DNA of 64,000 nucleotides, from positions 39,282 to 103,281 of the forward strand of contig NZ_LZSY01000159.1 of assembly GCF_001665625.1 (NCBI RefSeq), written 5' to 3'. Shown here piece by piece: positions 9,552-18,607 of the stretch. The stretch's first letter is position 1, and each line of letters opens with the position of its first letter. This DNA is from Mycolicibacterium peregrinum. GTDB taxonomy: Bacteria; Actinomycetota; Actinomycetes; Mycobacteriales; Mycobacteriaceae. A program made the position numbers and the translations under genes. Below the pieces are notes generated by a model. It was given only the letters and a program-made list of their open reading frames with translations. It did not search any database and had not been told where the DNA came from.

Positions 9552-10903
9552 GCACTGCTGTGAACACCGAACACGGCTCCGGCGACAAGGTCGAGATCCT
9601 GCCGGTGGCAGGGCTTCCTGAGTTCCGCCCCGGAGATGACCTGGCCACCGTTCTCGCCGAAGCGGCACCTTGGCTGCGCGACGGTGATGTACTGGTGGTC
9701 ACCAGTAAGGTCGTCTCCAAGTGCGAGGGCCGCATCGTCACCGCTCCTTCCGATCCGGAAGAGCGGGATACCCTGCGGCGCAAGCTGATCGACAGCGAGG
9801 CGGTTCGGGTACTGGCCCGCAAGGGTCGGACGCTGATCACCGAGAACGCGATCGGGCTGGTCCAGGCCGCCGCCGGCGTCGACGGCTCCAACGTCGACTC
9901 GAACGAGTTGGCGCTGCTGCCGGTCGATCCCGACGGCAGCGCGCAGGCACTACGTGTCGGCCTCCGTGAGAAACTCGGCGTCGCCGTCGGCATCGTGATC
10001 ACCGACACCATGGGCCGCGCCTGGCGCAACGGCCAGGCCGATTTCGCGATCGGCGCGTCCGGGCTCACCGTTCTCCACGGCTACGCCGGAGCGCGCGACC
10101 GGCACGGCAATGAGCTGCTGGTCACCGAGGTGGCCGTGGCCGACGAGATCGCTGCCGCAGCGGATCTGGTGAAGGGCAAGCTCACCGCGATCCCCGTCGC
10201 CGTCGTGCGTGGGCTTGAGCTGACCGACGACGGGTCGAACGCGGCCACATTGCTGCGCTCCGGCGAGGACGACCTGTTCTGGCTCGGCACAGCCGAGTCG
10301 ATCGAGCTGGGACGCAGCCAGGCTCAGCTGCTGCGCCGCTCGGTGCGCGCGTTCTCCGACGAGCCCGTCGACCACGCGCTCATCGAAGCCGCCATCGGCG
10401 AGGCGCTGACCGCACCCGCGCCGCACCACACCCGTCCGGTGCGGTTCGTCTGGGTGCAGGACGATGCCACCCGCGTCCGGCTCCTGGACCGGATGAAAGA
10501 CAAGTGGCGGGACGATCTGAGCAGCGACGGCCGAGATCCCGATTCCGTCGAGCGGCGACTGAACCGCGGTCAGATCCTGTACGACGCTCCGGAACTGGTG
10601 ATTCCGTTCATGGTTCCCGACGGTGCCCACAGCTATCCCGACGAAGCTCGCACGCAGGCCGAACACACCATGTTCACCGTCGCCGTGGGCGCGGCGGTGC
10701 AGGCCCTGCTGGTGGCGCTGGCGGTGCGTGAGGTGGGCAGCTGCTGGATCGGATCCACGATCTTCGCCGCCGATCTGGTCCGTTCCGTGCTCGATCTCCC
10801 GCCGGATTGGGAGCCCCTCGGGGCCATCGCGATCGGTCACCCCGCCGATCCGCAGCCTCCCCGCGACCCGGTGCCCACCGACGGCCTGCTGGTCGTGAAG
10901 TGA
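9548..10903 (+). CDS. fbiB: F420-0:gamma-glutamyl ligase with nitroreductase domain
   Basis: 451 aa. Residues ~15-245 are the CofE-like ligase that adds glutamates to F420-0 (motif VVITDTMGRAWRNGQ near 145). Residues ~250-450 are an FMN-binding nitroreductase-fold domain (RRSVRAFSDEPVDHALIE; GSCWIGS), known to reduce dehydro-F420-0. The start is the GTG overlapping the fbiA stop (GTGA); a second GTG 12 bp on is possible. Its stop overlaps the next gene by 4 bp. Confidence 0.95.
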   Translation: MSTAVNTEHGSGDKVEILPVAGLPEFRPGDDLATVLAEAAPWLRDGDVLVVTSKVVSKCEGRIVTAPSDPEERDTLRRKLIDSEAVRVLARKGRTLITENAIGLVQAAAGVDGSNVDSNELALLPVDPDGSAQALRVGLREKLGVAVGIVITDTMGRAWRNGQADFAIGASGLTVLHGYAGARDRHGNELLVTEVAVADEIAAAADLVKGKLTAIPVAVVRGLELTDDGSNAATLLRSGEDDLFWLGTAESIELGRSQAQLLRRSVRAFSDEPVDHALIEAAIGEALTAPAPHHTRPVRFVWVQDDATRVRLLDRMKDKWRDDLSSDGRDPDSVERRLNRGQILYDAPELVIPFMVPDGAHSYPDEARTQAEHTMFTVAVGAAVQALLVALAVREVGSCWIGSTIFAADLVRSVLDLPPDWEPLGAIAIGHPADPQPPRDPVPTDGLLVVK

Positions 10904-11448
10904 GCGCCGAGAGCCTGCACGCCTCCGCCGTCGAGGTGTTGACGCAGTGGCAGACAGCCGATCCCGGTCAGGACACGCTGCGACATGCGGTGCTGTCATT
11001 TCTGGCTGCCCGTCCCGATGCCTGTCTCCGGGCGTGCGTTCCCGGTCACATCACCGCCTCGGCGCTGGTCGTCGACCATACCGGCACCCAGACACTGCTC
11101 ACCCTGCATCCGCGCTTCGGCCGCTGGCTGCAACTCGGCGGGCATTGTGAGGAAACAGATTCCGACATTCGCGCCGCCGCGTTGCGCGAGGCCACCGAGG
11201 AGTCCGGGATCACCGGGCTGATCATCGACACACAACTGGCCGCGCTGCACGTGCACCCGGTCACCTGCTCGCTCGGGGTACCGACCCGCCACCTCGACAT
11301 GCAGTTCGTGGTAAGGGCCCCGGAAGGTGCCGAGATCGCCTGCAGTGACGAGTCTTTGGATCTACGGTGGTGGCCGTTGGAGGCGCTGCCCGAGGGTACC
11401 GACTTCGGGTTGACCCAGCTTGCCGGCACCGTGACCGGAGCCCCCTAG
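10900..11448 (+). CDS. Nudix hydrolase
   Basis: 182 aa from the GTG that overlaps the fbiB stop. The Nudix box Gx5Ex7REUxEExGU is complete (GGHCEETDSDIRAAALREATEESGI region, about residues 84-107). Cleaves a nucleoside diphosphate-linked substrate; which one is unknown. The four-base overlap puts it in the fbiA-fbiB operon, so a role near F420 or nucleotide housekeeping is possible but inferred from position only. Confidence 0.9.
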   Translation: MSAESLHASAVEVLTQWQTADPGQDTLRHAVLSFLAARPDACLRACVPGHITASALVVDHTGTQTLLTLHPRFGRWLQLGGHCEETDSDIRAAALREATEESGITGLIIDTQLAALHVHPVTCSLGVPTRHLDMQFVVRAPEGAEIACSDESLDLRWWPLEALPEGTDFGLTQLAGTVTGAP

Positions 11449-11792
11449 CGCGGCGCCTGCGTGCAGTAGGACCGACGGGCCGCGCGCAGTGCAACTGCGG
11501 CTTGATCCGGAGCAGCGCCGTACTGGCCCGCCATCTGATCGATCACCGCCTGTGCCGGCGTACCGGTATAGAGCAGGCGGCACATCTCCCGGCCCACCAT
11601 CAGCAACTGGTCATCGTCACCGGGGAACACCCCGCGCGTGGCCTTGAGGTAGGTGTTGTCTTCCCCGGTCAGCGGGATGGGCCAAGCCACCGCCTCCGGT
11701 GCGGTGATCCCCAGAACCCCTCCGAGCACCACCAGAGCCGCCAGCGGCGCCACCCCATTGCGCCGCAATACGTTGAACATGCCGTTGGACAT
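11445..11792 (-). CDS. Secreted DUF732 family protein
   Basis: 115 aa. Basic N-terminus, hydrophobic segment (~13-30) and cleavage-like AVAW give a Sec signal peptide. The mature part holds two cysteines, expected to form a disulfide, in the mycobacterial DUF732 pattern (one near CRLLYTG, one near the C-terminus). An AGGGG ribosome site precedes the ATG. Converges with the Nudix gene with a 4-bp overlap. Function unknown. Confidence 0.85.
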   Translation of the reverse strand: MSNGMFNVLRRNGVAPLAALVVLGGVLGITAPEAVAWPIPLTGEDNTYLKATRGVFPGDDDQLLMVGREMCRLLYTGTPAQAVIDQMAGQYGAAPDQAAVALRAARRSYCTQAPR

Positions 11793-11956
11793 GACCCCTC
11801 CCCTTCTGCCGATAGAAGCCTAAGGCCGCCGGGGGTCCGGCAAACACACTTTTTCGGCGCCAGAGGCCGCCGAAGTTAGGTAGTCGACTACTCAAGCGCT
11901 GCTGGGCCCGATCTCCCTACCGTTGATACGCCACGGAAATACGGGTGGGAGGAACC

Positions 11957-13306
11957 ATGAGCCTGCAGATCGAATCCCCTGCCGAAGACTCCGCCGGCGG
12001 CAAGAATGGCGACAAGACGCCGGAGCAGCAGACTTCGCAAGTCGAAACCCCGCTGGGTGTCCGCCCCCGGGTCACAGAGGCTCTGCTGCTTATCTGCCTG
12101 ACTGTCCAGACCGCAGTAGTTCTCTGGCTCGCGGTCTGGGACGCCACGCTGACCCGTTCAGCCTGGGATCTGTTAGGTGCCGCACTGCTTCTCGGTATCG
12201 GGATCACATGCGCGCTCGCGATCGGCGCGATACTGAGAAAATCGTCGAGCGCGTTCCTCACGGCGATGACAAGCCAGATCTTCGTGGTCTGTCTGGCGGC
12301 GTACGTGTGGCTCGTCGACGAGCGCAGCCCGGTCCGGCAACTGATCGGTATCACCGGGACGGCGCTGGTCTTCGGCGCGGTTGCTCTCTTCTGGATGGTC
12401 TACCTGGCCAGGTACACCCATGGAGCGATCAACCGGGGCGCGGTGGCAGTCGTCGCATTGTTCCCGGTGTTGGGACTGGTCCAGTTCTGGCTGCAATCGG
12501 ACTACCTGCCTGCGCGTTCACTTCCCCTGGTCGATGTGCAAGCCGAACTGACTCCAGTGGGTTCCTCGGGTTCGATCATCCACCTGTCCGCCAACCTCAC
12601 CATCCATAATCGCAGTTCGGTGGCGGTCGACATCCCGGCGGGCGTCATGCGGATAAGGGCATACCCGTTCGGGGTCCCGGAGGAGCCTGCGACCACCAAT
12701 ACGGTTGCCTCGTACCTGGATCCGGTGGGAAGCATGATCGGCGACTACCGCCAGATCCCGGTCCTGCCCAGCGACTCCAAGTTGCTGTATGCGGGCAGCA
12801 TCGGCGCCGCTGGGAAGTTCCTGACGCCCGGGTCCACCACAGGCGCGCAGATGATTCTCGATATCAACCCGCAGACTGTGCGGTTGGTCCAGATGGGTGT
12901 CAGCATCGTCGCCGTGACCCGCCGCGCTGTGCAGGACACCCGGACCTGCTACGAACCCAAGAAATCCTACACCGAGGACATTGAAGCGTTCCTGAAAGAG
13001 GCACGCCGGCTGCATGATTGGGTGGGTGGTGGCCAGGCGCTCTGCACCGAGACGCAATTCGCGGCCAGGGGTGCGATCGAAGAACTGGTCTCCGACCACC
13101 CGGTGCTGAGGATCTCCACCGTGGTGGACCACCCCGTGTTCACGACGCCGATGTTGGTACCGCTTCTGGGCACCAAAACCTCTCTCGACGATCCGGCGGG
13201 CGGGATGGACGAGGCCGCTACCATCGAAACAGCGACGCCCTCAGGGATATTCGGCGGAGGTGCCGAATATGCACCTGCCGACTCCGACTTGCACAAGACG
13301 GGCTGA
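11957..13306 (+). CDS. Unrecognised membrane protein
   Basis: 449 aa from the ATG at 11957, preceded by GGGAGG 4 bp upstream. Residues 1-35 are polar and acidic. About four or five transmembrane helices follow (~38-180), then a large soluble C-terminal part (~185-449) with beta-rich character and two cysteines (near TCYEPKK and ALCTET). No family was recognised. It lies between the F420 operon and manB, where M. tuberculosis has a DNA methylase gene (Rv3263). Confidence 0.8.
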   Translation: MSLQIESPAEDSAGGKNGDKTPEQQTSQVETPLGVRPRVTEALLLICLTVQTAVVLWLAVWDATLTRSAWDLLGAALLLGIGITCALAIGAILRKSSSAFLTAMTSQIFVVCLAAYVWLVDERSPVRQLIGITGTALVFGAVALFWMVYLARYTHGAINRGAVAVVALFPVLGLVQFWLQSDYLPARSLPLVDVQAELTPVGSSGSIIHLSANLTIHNRSSVAVDIPAGVMRIRAYPFGVPEEPATTNTVASYLDPVGSMIGDYRQIPVLPSDSKLLYAGSIGAAGKFLTPGSTTGAQMILDINPQTVRLVQMGVSIVAVTRRAVQDTRTCYEPKKSYTEDIEAFLKEARRLHDWVGGGQALCTETQFAARGAIEELVSDHPVLRISTVVDHPVFTTPMLVPLLGTKTSLDDPAGGMDEAATIETATPSGIFGGGAEYAPADSDLHKTG

Positions 13307-13386
13307 GCACCACCGAGGCTACGGTTTATGACGCATTTCCGCCGATTCTCGTCAGAAAGCGCAGTTTCGGCGCAGTAGCCGCAATC

Positions 13387-14466
13387 TCAGACGTCGGTGG
13401 AGTACCGGATGCCGCCGTCGGGGATGGACACCCCGGGCCACACCCTGGCACCACGCAACAGTTCGCAGCGCGCACCGATGTCGGCACCGTCGCCGATCAC
13501 GCCGTCGCGGATCAGTGCGCGCGGACCGATACGGGCACCGAAGCCCACGATCGAACGTTCAATCACCGCACCGGCTTCCACGCGCACCCCGTCGAAGATC
13601 ACCGCGCCGTCGAGGCGGGCGCCCGCACCGATCTCGGCTCCGCGGCCCACCACGGTACCGCCGATCAGCAAGGCGCCCGGCGCGACCGCCGCACCTTCGT
13701 GGACCAGTGACTCACCACGCTGGCCGTTGAGCGCCGGCGACGGCGCAATGCCACGAACCAGATCGGCAGAGCCGCGGACGAAATCGTCCGGCGTGCCCAT
13801 GTCCCGCCAATACGAGGCGTCCACATACCCGCACATCTTCAGTCCGCGGGAGAGCACCTCGGGGAAGATCTCGCGCTCGACCGACAGGGCCCGTCCGCGC
13901 GGGATCTCGTCGATCACGTTGCGGTTGAACACATAACAGCCCGCATTGATCTGGTCGGTCGGCGGATCCTGAGTCTTCTCGAGGAACGCGGTCACGAACC
14001 CGTCGGCATCGGTGGGCACGCAGCCGAACGCCCGCGGATCGCTGACGCGCACCAGATGCAGCGTGACGTCGGCCTGGTGGGTGTCATGGGACTGGAGCAA
14101 CGCGCCGAGATCGGCCGCCGACAGCACGTCACCGTTGAACACCATAGCCGTGTCGTAGCGCAGCTTGTCGGCCACGTTGGCGATCGCGCCACCGGTGCCG
14201 AGAGCCTCGGTCTCGGTGACGTATTCGATCTCCAGCCCCAGATCCGAGCCGTTACCGAAAGCTTCCTCGAAAACCTCGGCCTTGTACGAGGTGCCCATCA
14301 CGACATGTTTGATGCCGGCCACCGCGATCCGGGCCAGCAGATGGGTCAGGAACGGCACGCCCGCCGTCGGCAACATCGGCTTGGGCGCCGAGAGGGTCAG
14401 CGGCCGCAGCCTGGTGCCTCGTCCACCGACGAGGACGACGGCGTCCACCTCCGCGGGATTGATCAC
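13387..14466 (-). CDS. manB: Mannose-1-phosphate guanylyltransferase
   Basis: 359 aa from the GTG at 14466; longer readings run into wbbL. Makes GDP-mannose from GTP and mannose-1-P. The nucleotidyltransferase signature GGRGTRLRPLTLSAPKPMLP is at about residues 11-30, and the C-terminal third has left-handed beta-helix hexapeptide repeats. The product feeds PIM/LAM synthesis and the gmd/wcaG GDP-fucose branch at 35-37 kb. Starts 1 bp after the wbbL stop. Named after Rv3264c (manB). Confidence 0.95.
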   Translation of the reverse strand: MINPAEVDAVVLVGGRGTRLRPLTLSAPKPMLPTAGVPFLTHLLARIAVAGIKHVVMGTSYKAEVFEEAFGNGSDLGLEIEYVTETEALGTGGAIANVADKLRYDTAMVFNGDVLSAADLGALLQSHDTHQADVTLHLVRVSDPRAFGCVPTDADGFVTAFLEKTQDPPTDQINAGCYVFNRNVIDEIPRGRALSVEREIFPEVLSRGLKMCGYVDASYWRDMGTPDDFVRGSADLVRGIAPSPALNGQRGESLVHEGAAVAPGALLIGGTVVGRGAEIGAGARLDGAVIFDGVRVEAGAVIERSIVGFGARIGPRALIRDGVIGDGADIGARCELLRGARVWPGVSIPDGGIRYSTDV

Positions 14467-14467
14467 G

Positions 14468-15358
14468 TCAGTGCCCTTTCGCCTGTTTACGTCGTGAACT
14501 ACCGACCACCAGGCCCGCACGTGCTGCCAGCGCGCCCCGAATTGTCCACCGTAACGGCGCCTGCCAGGGCGCCGGGTATCGATCAGCCAAGAAAGTGTAG
14601 GTACTGCGGTGATGGGCGGCCAAGTTGCGCGCCGGGTCACGGCCGGTGGAGTGCCCCTTGTGGTGCAGCACCTCCGCCGTCGGGACGTAGACGTTCTGCC
14701 AGCCGGCCCGGGCGATCCGGTCACCGAGGTCGACGTCTTCCATATACATGAAGTAGCGCTCGTCGAACCCCCCGACCGCGTCGAAGGCGGCCCGGCGCAT
14801 CAGCAGGCAGGAACCGGACAGCCAGCCGACCTCGCGCTCACTCGGGTCCTGCCGGTCCTGGCGGTAGGCCGCCGTCCACGGATTCGACTTCCAGAACGGG
14901 CCCACCACGGCATGCATGCCGCCACGGACCAGGCTCGGCTGATGGCGCGCCGACGGGTAGACGGAACCGTCGGGATCGCGGACCAACGGTCCGAGCGCCC
15001 CCGCGCGCGGCCACCTCTTCGCCGCGTCGAGCAGCAGGTCGATCGAACGTGGGCCCCACTGCACGTCGGGGTTGGCGACGATGAAAAATTCCGGGCACTC
15101 CGCATCCGAGATCTGCTCGGCGCCGCGGTTGACGGCGCTGCCGTAACCCAGATTGCTGCCGGTTCGGAGCAGGCGCACGTTCGGGTAGCGCTTCTCGGCC
15201 TGCTCGGGTGCGCCATCCGTTGAACCGTTGTCAGCCATCACGACCGTCACCGGACGGTCGGTGGCCAGGGCGAGGGAGGCCAGGAAACGGTCCAGGTGTC
15301 GACCCGGCGAGTACGTCACCGTCACCACCACGAGCGGGCGGGCCGCATCCTCAGTCAC
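14468..15358 (-). CDS. wbbL: dTDP-Rha:GlcNAc-PP-decaprenyl rhamnosyltransferase
   Basis: 296 aa, GT2 family. Adds L-rhamnose to decaprenyl-PP-GlcNAc, making the linker between peptidoglycan and arabinogalactan. Motifs: DNGSTDG near 45, VANPDVQWG near 95, and the acceptor-side acidic pair in FMYMEDVDLGDR near 205. GTG start at 15358 overlaps the rmlD stop (GTGA). Matches Rv3265c, an essential gene in M. tuberculosis. Confidence 0.95.
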   Translation of the reverse strand: MTEDAARPLVVVTVTYSPGRHLDRFLASLALATDRPVTVVMADNGSTDGAPEQAEKRYPNVRLLRTGSNLGYGSAVNRGAEQISDAECPEFFIVANPDVQWGPRSIDLLLDAAKRWPRAGALGPLVRDPDGSVYPSARHQPSLVRGGMHAVVGPFWKSNPWTAAYRQDRQDPSEREVGWLSGSCLLMRRAAFDAVGGFDERYFMYMEDVDLGDRIARAGWQNVYVPTAEVLHHKGHSTGRDPARNLAAHHRSTYTFLADRYPAPWQAPLRWTIRGALAARAGLVVGSSRRKQAKGH

Positions 15359-16236
15359 GGCGTAGAGGGTAGCGGGCCGGACGGGCTCTCTTTTCCAACC
15401 GCCGCTGCCAGGGCTTCCCGCCAATCGCGCAGCGGGGTCAGGCCCGCTTCGGCGGATCGGCGCGCGGACAAGACTGTGTAGGCCGGGCGCGGCGCGGGCC
15501 GCGGGTGACGGTCACTCCCGACCGGCCGGACCCGCTCCGGATCGGCACCGACGGCCGCGAAGGTCTCTCGCGCCTGGTCGAACCGGCTGGCCGACCCCGC
15601 GTTGGCGGCATGCAACACGCCGGGTCGCACACCGCCGTCGGCGATCTGCAGCAGAGCCGTCACCAGGTCGCCGGTGTAGGTCGGTGACCCGATCTGGTCG
15701 GCGACCACATCCACGGGGCCGTCGCCGCCGGCCAGCCTGCGCATGGTCGCCACGAAGTCTTTCCCGTCGCCACCGCGGTACACCCATGCCGTGCGAACGA
15801 CGTACGCATCGGGTTTGGCGGTCAGCACCGCCTGTTCCCCGGCCAGTTTGGTCTGGCCGTAGATGTTGACCGGCCCGGTGGGGTCGTCGACCTCATAGGG
15901 GGTGCGACGCTGCGCGGCGCCGAATACATAGTCGGTGGAGATGTGCACCAGCGCGGCGCCGGCGCCGGCACACGCCGTAGCGAGGTTGCCCGGGCCCACG
16001 ACATTGACCGCGTGGGCCCGGTCCTGGTCGGTTTCTGCGGCGTCCACCTGCGTGTATGCCGCGCAGTTGATCACCACATCGCCGGACTCGACGAACCCTC
16101 GAACTGTGTCGACGTTGGTGATATCACAATCGGCAGAGGTCAGGGCCAGCACGTCACGACCCTCACGACGTCCCTGATCAGCCAATACGCGGCCGACCAT
16201 GCCGCCGGCCCCGGTGATCACAATCCGTTGCGCCAT
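15355..16236 (-). CDS. rmlD: dTDP-4-dehydrorhamnose reductase
   Basis: 293 aa from the ATG at 16236. Last step of dTDP-L-rhamnose synthesis. NADPH-binding GAGGMVG at residues 9-15 and the catalytic YxxxK (IYGQTKLAGEQ) near 125-130 mark the extended SDR family. First gene of the rmlD-wbbL-manB operon, so donor, transferase and GDP-mannose synthesis are produced together. Confidence 0.95.
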   Translation of the reverse strand: MAQRIVITGAGGMVGRVLADQGRREGRDVLALTSADCDITNVDTVRGFVESGDVVINCAAYTQVDAAETDQDRAHAVNVVGPGNLATACAGAGAALVHISTDYVFGAAQRRTPYEVDDPTGPVNIYGQTKLAGEQAVLTAKPDAYVVRTAWVYRGGDGKDFVATMRRLAGGDGPVDVVADQIGSPTYTGDLVTALLQIADGGVRPGVLHAANAGSASRFDQARETFAAVGADPERVRPVGSDRHPRPAPRPAYTVLSARRSAEAGLTPLRDWREALAAAVGKESPSGPLPSTP

Positions 16237-16291
16237 GCGACCGAGTCTGGCACGCCGGTCCGCGTTACCCGGCTCACGTCCAGGCCGCAAG

Positions 16292-16297
16292 TAGCCT
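16292..16297 (+). promoter_or_regulatory. -10 box for a leaderless LCP gene
   Basis: TAGCCT fits TANNNT and ends 6 bp before the GTG at 16304, so transcription would begin at or next to the start codon. No -35 element is obvious. Inferred from sequence spacing only. Confidence 0.4.
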
Positions 16298-16303
16298 GGG
16301 CAC

Positions 16304-17791
16304 GTGCGCATCCCCCTCCTTCGCTCCCTTGCTGTCGCCACGGCGTCGGCCGTGGTGCTCGGAACAGGGGTGGCCTGGTCCCAGATCCGCTCGTTCGAAT
16401 CCGGCATCAACCACATCAGCTCGGCGGCGCTCGGCGGCGGCGGTGAGGACGGCGCCATCGACATCCTGCTGGTCGGGATGGACAGCCGCACCGACGCCCA
16501 CGGCAACCCGCTGTCGCAGGAAGAGCTGGACACCCTGCGCGCCGGTGACGACGTTTCGACCAATACCGACACCATCATCCTGATCCGCATCCCCAACAAC
16601 GGGAAGTCGGCCACCGCCATCTCCATCCCTCGCGATTCGTACGTCGAAGCACCGGGCTGGGGAAAGATGAAGATCAACGGCGTGTTCGGGGACGTCAAGC
16701 TCGACCGCATGAAGCAGCTCGTCGAGGTCGAGGGCGAGGATCCGGCGGTCGCCGAGCCCAAGGCCACCGAAGCCGCTCGCGAGGAGCTCATCCAGACGGT
16801 CGCCTCGTTGACCGGCGTCACCGTGGACCATTACGCCGAAATCGGACTACTCGGCTTCGCGCTGATCACCGATGCCCTGGGCGGCGTCGATGTCTGTCTC
16901 AAAGATGCTGTCTACGAACCGCTCTCCGGTGCCGATTTTCCCGCCGGCTGGCAGAAACTCAACGGCCCGCAGGCACTGAGCTTCGTTCGGCAACGTCATG
17001 ACCTGCCGCGCGGCGACCTCGACCGGGTGACCCGCCAGCAGTCGGTGATGGCGTCGCTGGCCCATGAGGTGATCTCCAGCAAGACGCTGTCCAGCCCGGG
17101 AACGCTGGGTCGGCTGCAGGATGCCGTGCAGCGCTCGGTGGTGATCTCCGACGGCTGGGACATCATGAATTTCGTCGAACAGCTGCAGAAGCTTGCAGCC
17201 GGCAGCGTGGCGTTCGCCACCATCCCGATCCTGCGTGAGGACGGCTGGAGCGACGACGGCATGCAGAGCGTCGTCCGGGTGGATCCCGACGAGGTCCACC
17301 AGTGGGTGTCGAGCCTGCTGCAGGACCAGGACCAGGGCAAGACCGAACAACTCAGCTACTCACCGGAGAACACCACCGTCGAGGTGGTCAACGGCACCGA
17401 CATCAACGGCCTGGCGGCCGCGGTGTCACAGGTACTGGGCAACAAGGGATTCGTGCCCGGTGCCACCGGTAACCACGAGGGCGCCCCGCCCGCGTCCAGC
17501 CAGGTGCTGGCCGCCAAGAGCGATGACCTCGGCGCCCAGGCGGTGTCCAAGGATCTCGGCGGGCTGCCGGTGAACGAGGATTCGTCGCTGCCACCCGGTG
17601 CGGTACGGGTGGTCCTGGCCGCGGATTACACCGGCCCCGGCTCCGACGGCATGGATCCGACCTCAGGCGCGGGCATCGTGGATCCGGCCGCGGCCGGCGA
17701 CAGTTACAGCGATACCGGCGAACAGACCCCGCCACCACCGCCGTCGCCGATCCTCAATGCAGGTTCGGACGATCCCAAGTGCGTGAACTGA
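16304..17791 (+). CDS. LytR-CpsA-Psr (LCP) cell-wall ligase
   Basis: 495 aa. One N-terminal transmembrane helix (~7-25), a periplasmic LCP domain (~50-330; motifs DILLVGMDSR, NTDTIILIRIP, SIPRDSYV), and a C-terminal LytR_C domain (~365-435). The tail is rich in Pro/Ser/Gly. The orthologue Rv3267 (Lcp1) attaches arabinogalactan to peptidoglycan, which fits the neighbouring linker genes. GTG start. Confidence 0.92.
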   Translation: MRIPLLRSLAVATASAVVLGTGVAWSQIRSFESGINHISSAALGGGGEDGAIDILLVGMDSRTDAHGNPLSQEELDTLRAGDDVSTNTDTIILIRIPNNGKSATAISIPRDSYVEAPGWGKMKINGVFGDVKLDRMKQLVEVEGEDPAVAEPKATEAAREELIQTVASLTGVTVDHYAEIGLLGFALITDALGGVDVCLKDAVYEPLSGADFPAGWQKLNGPQALSFVRQRHDLPRGDLDRVTRQQSVMASLAHEVISSKTLSSPGTLGRLQDAVQRSVVISDGWDIMNFVEQLQKLAAGSVAFATIPILREDGWSDDGMQSVVRVDPDEVHQWVSSLLQDQDQGKTEQLSYSPENTTVEVVNGTDINGLAAAVSQVLGNKGFVPGATGNHEGAPPASSQVLAAKSDDLGAQAVSKDLGGLPVNEDSSLPPGAVRVVLAADYTGPGSDGMDPTSGAGIVDPAAAGDSYSDTGEQTPPPPPSPILNAGSDDPKCVN

Positions 17792-17816
17792 TCGTCCTCG
17801 AGTAAAACCAGAGGCT

Positions 17817-18521
17817 ATGAGCACAGTCAGCGCTGCGATCCTGGATCCGTTGTTGGCCGCGGACCCGGCAGGCCCACGGATCACCTACTACGACGACGCG
17901 ACCGGTGAGCGCATCGAGTTGTCGGCGGTGACCATGGCCAACTGGGCCGCCAAGACCGCCAACCTGCTGCGCGACGAGATGGGCGCCGGCCCGGGAACCC
18001 GGGTGGCGGTGCTGCTGCCCGCTCACTGGCAGACGGCCGCGGCGCTGTTTGGGATCTGGTGGATCGGCAGTGAAGTAGTGCTGGACGGGGACGCTGACAT
18101 GGCTCTGTGCACGCGGGACCGGCTCGACGAGGCCGACGACGCGGTGTCCGGAGGCGAGGTTGCAGTGCTGTCGCTGGATCCGTTCGGCAAGCCGGCGCCC
18201 GATCTGCCGATCGGGGTCACCGATTACGCCACCGCGGTGCGGGTCCACGGTGATCAGATCGTGCCCGAGCGGGTTCCGGGCCCGGCCCTGGCCGGGCGAT
18301 CGGTGTCCGAGGTATTGGAAGCGGCCAGAAATTCCGCTGCCGCACAGGGTTTCACCGCCGACGACCGAGTGCTCTCGAGCGCGGCGTGGGCCACTCCAGA
18401 CGAGCTCGTCGCGAATCTGATCGCAGTGTTCGCCGCCGGGGCGTCACTCGTGCAGGTGGCCAATCCCGATGTGGGCGCACAGGAACGGCGTCGCACCACG
18501 GAGAAAGTCACCCGCGGCTAG
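17817..18521 (+). CDS. TIGR03089 family protein (AMP-binding-like fragment)
   Basis: 234 aa. Resembles the N-terminal part of adenylate-forming enzymes (NLLRDEMGAGPGTRVAVLLPAHWQTAAALFG) but has no adenylation core. This length is normal for the actinobacterial TIGR03089 family (Rv3268), so it is not a truncation. Function unknown. Lies 25 bp after the LCP gene. Confidence 0.8.
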   Translation: MSTVSAAILDPLLAADPAGPRITYYDDATGERIELSAVTMANWAAKTANLLRDEMGAGPGTRVAVLLPAHWQTAAALFGIWWIGSEVVLDGDADMALCTRDRLDEADDAVSGGEVAVLSLDPFGKPAPDLPIGVTDYATAVRVHGDQIVPERVPGPALAGRSVSEVLEAARNSAAAQGFTADDRVLSSAAWATPDELVANLIAVFAAGASLVQVANPDVGAQERRRTTEKVTRG

Positions 18522-18540
18522 ATCAACGTGCCCCGAAAAG

Positions 18541-18598
18541 CCCGATGGCCAGTTACCGCACGGTCTTTCGATGAATGCGTGCGCCAACTGGCCACTGG
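18541..18598. repeat. 49-bp palindromic element, copy A
   Basis: Inverted repeat whose core (18546-18594) begins TGGCCAGTT and ends AACTGGCCA, with inner GCACG/CGTGC pairing. It sits in the 86-bp gap between convergent genes, 25 bp after one stop and 14 bp before the other. Same core length and ends as the elements at 34267-34315 and 57601-57649. A bidirectional transcription terminator is the simplest role, though no U-tract is present. Confidence 0.75.
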
Positions 18599-18607
18599 GC
18601 GTGGGAA

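Noticed and set aside
11095..11221. Small frames inside the Nudix gene
   Set aside because: Alternative-frame shadows without start signals.
13307..13386. GGCTAC/GTAGCC hairpin between convergent genes as a terminator
   Set aside because: The outer 6 bp pair, but the inner stem is poorly matched, so I do not call it.
14467..14724. N-terminal extension of manB to 14724
   Set aside because: It lies inside wbbL; the family N-terminus starts at the GTG at 14466.
16237..16821. N-terminal extension of rmlD to 16821
   Set aside because: The extension is antisense to the LCP gene; the conserved RmlD N-terminus begins at 16236.
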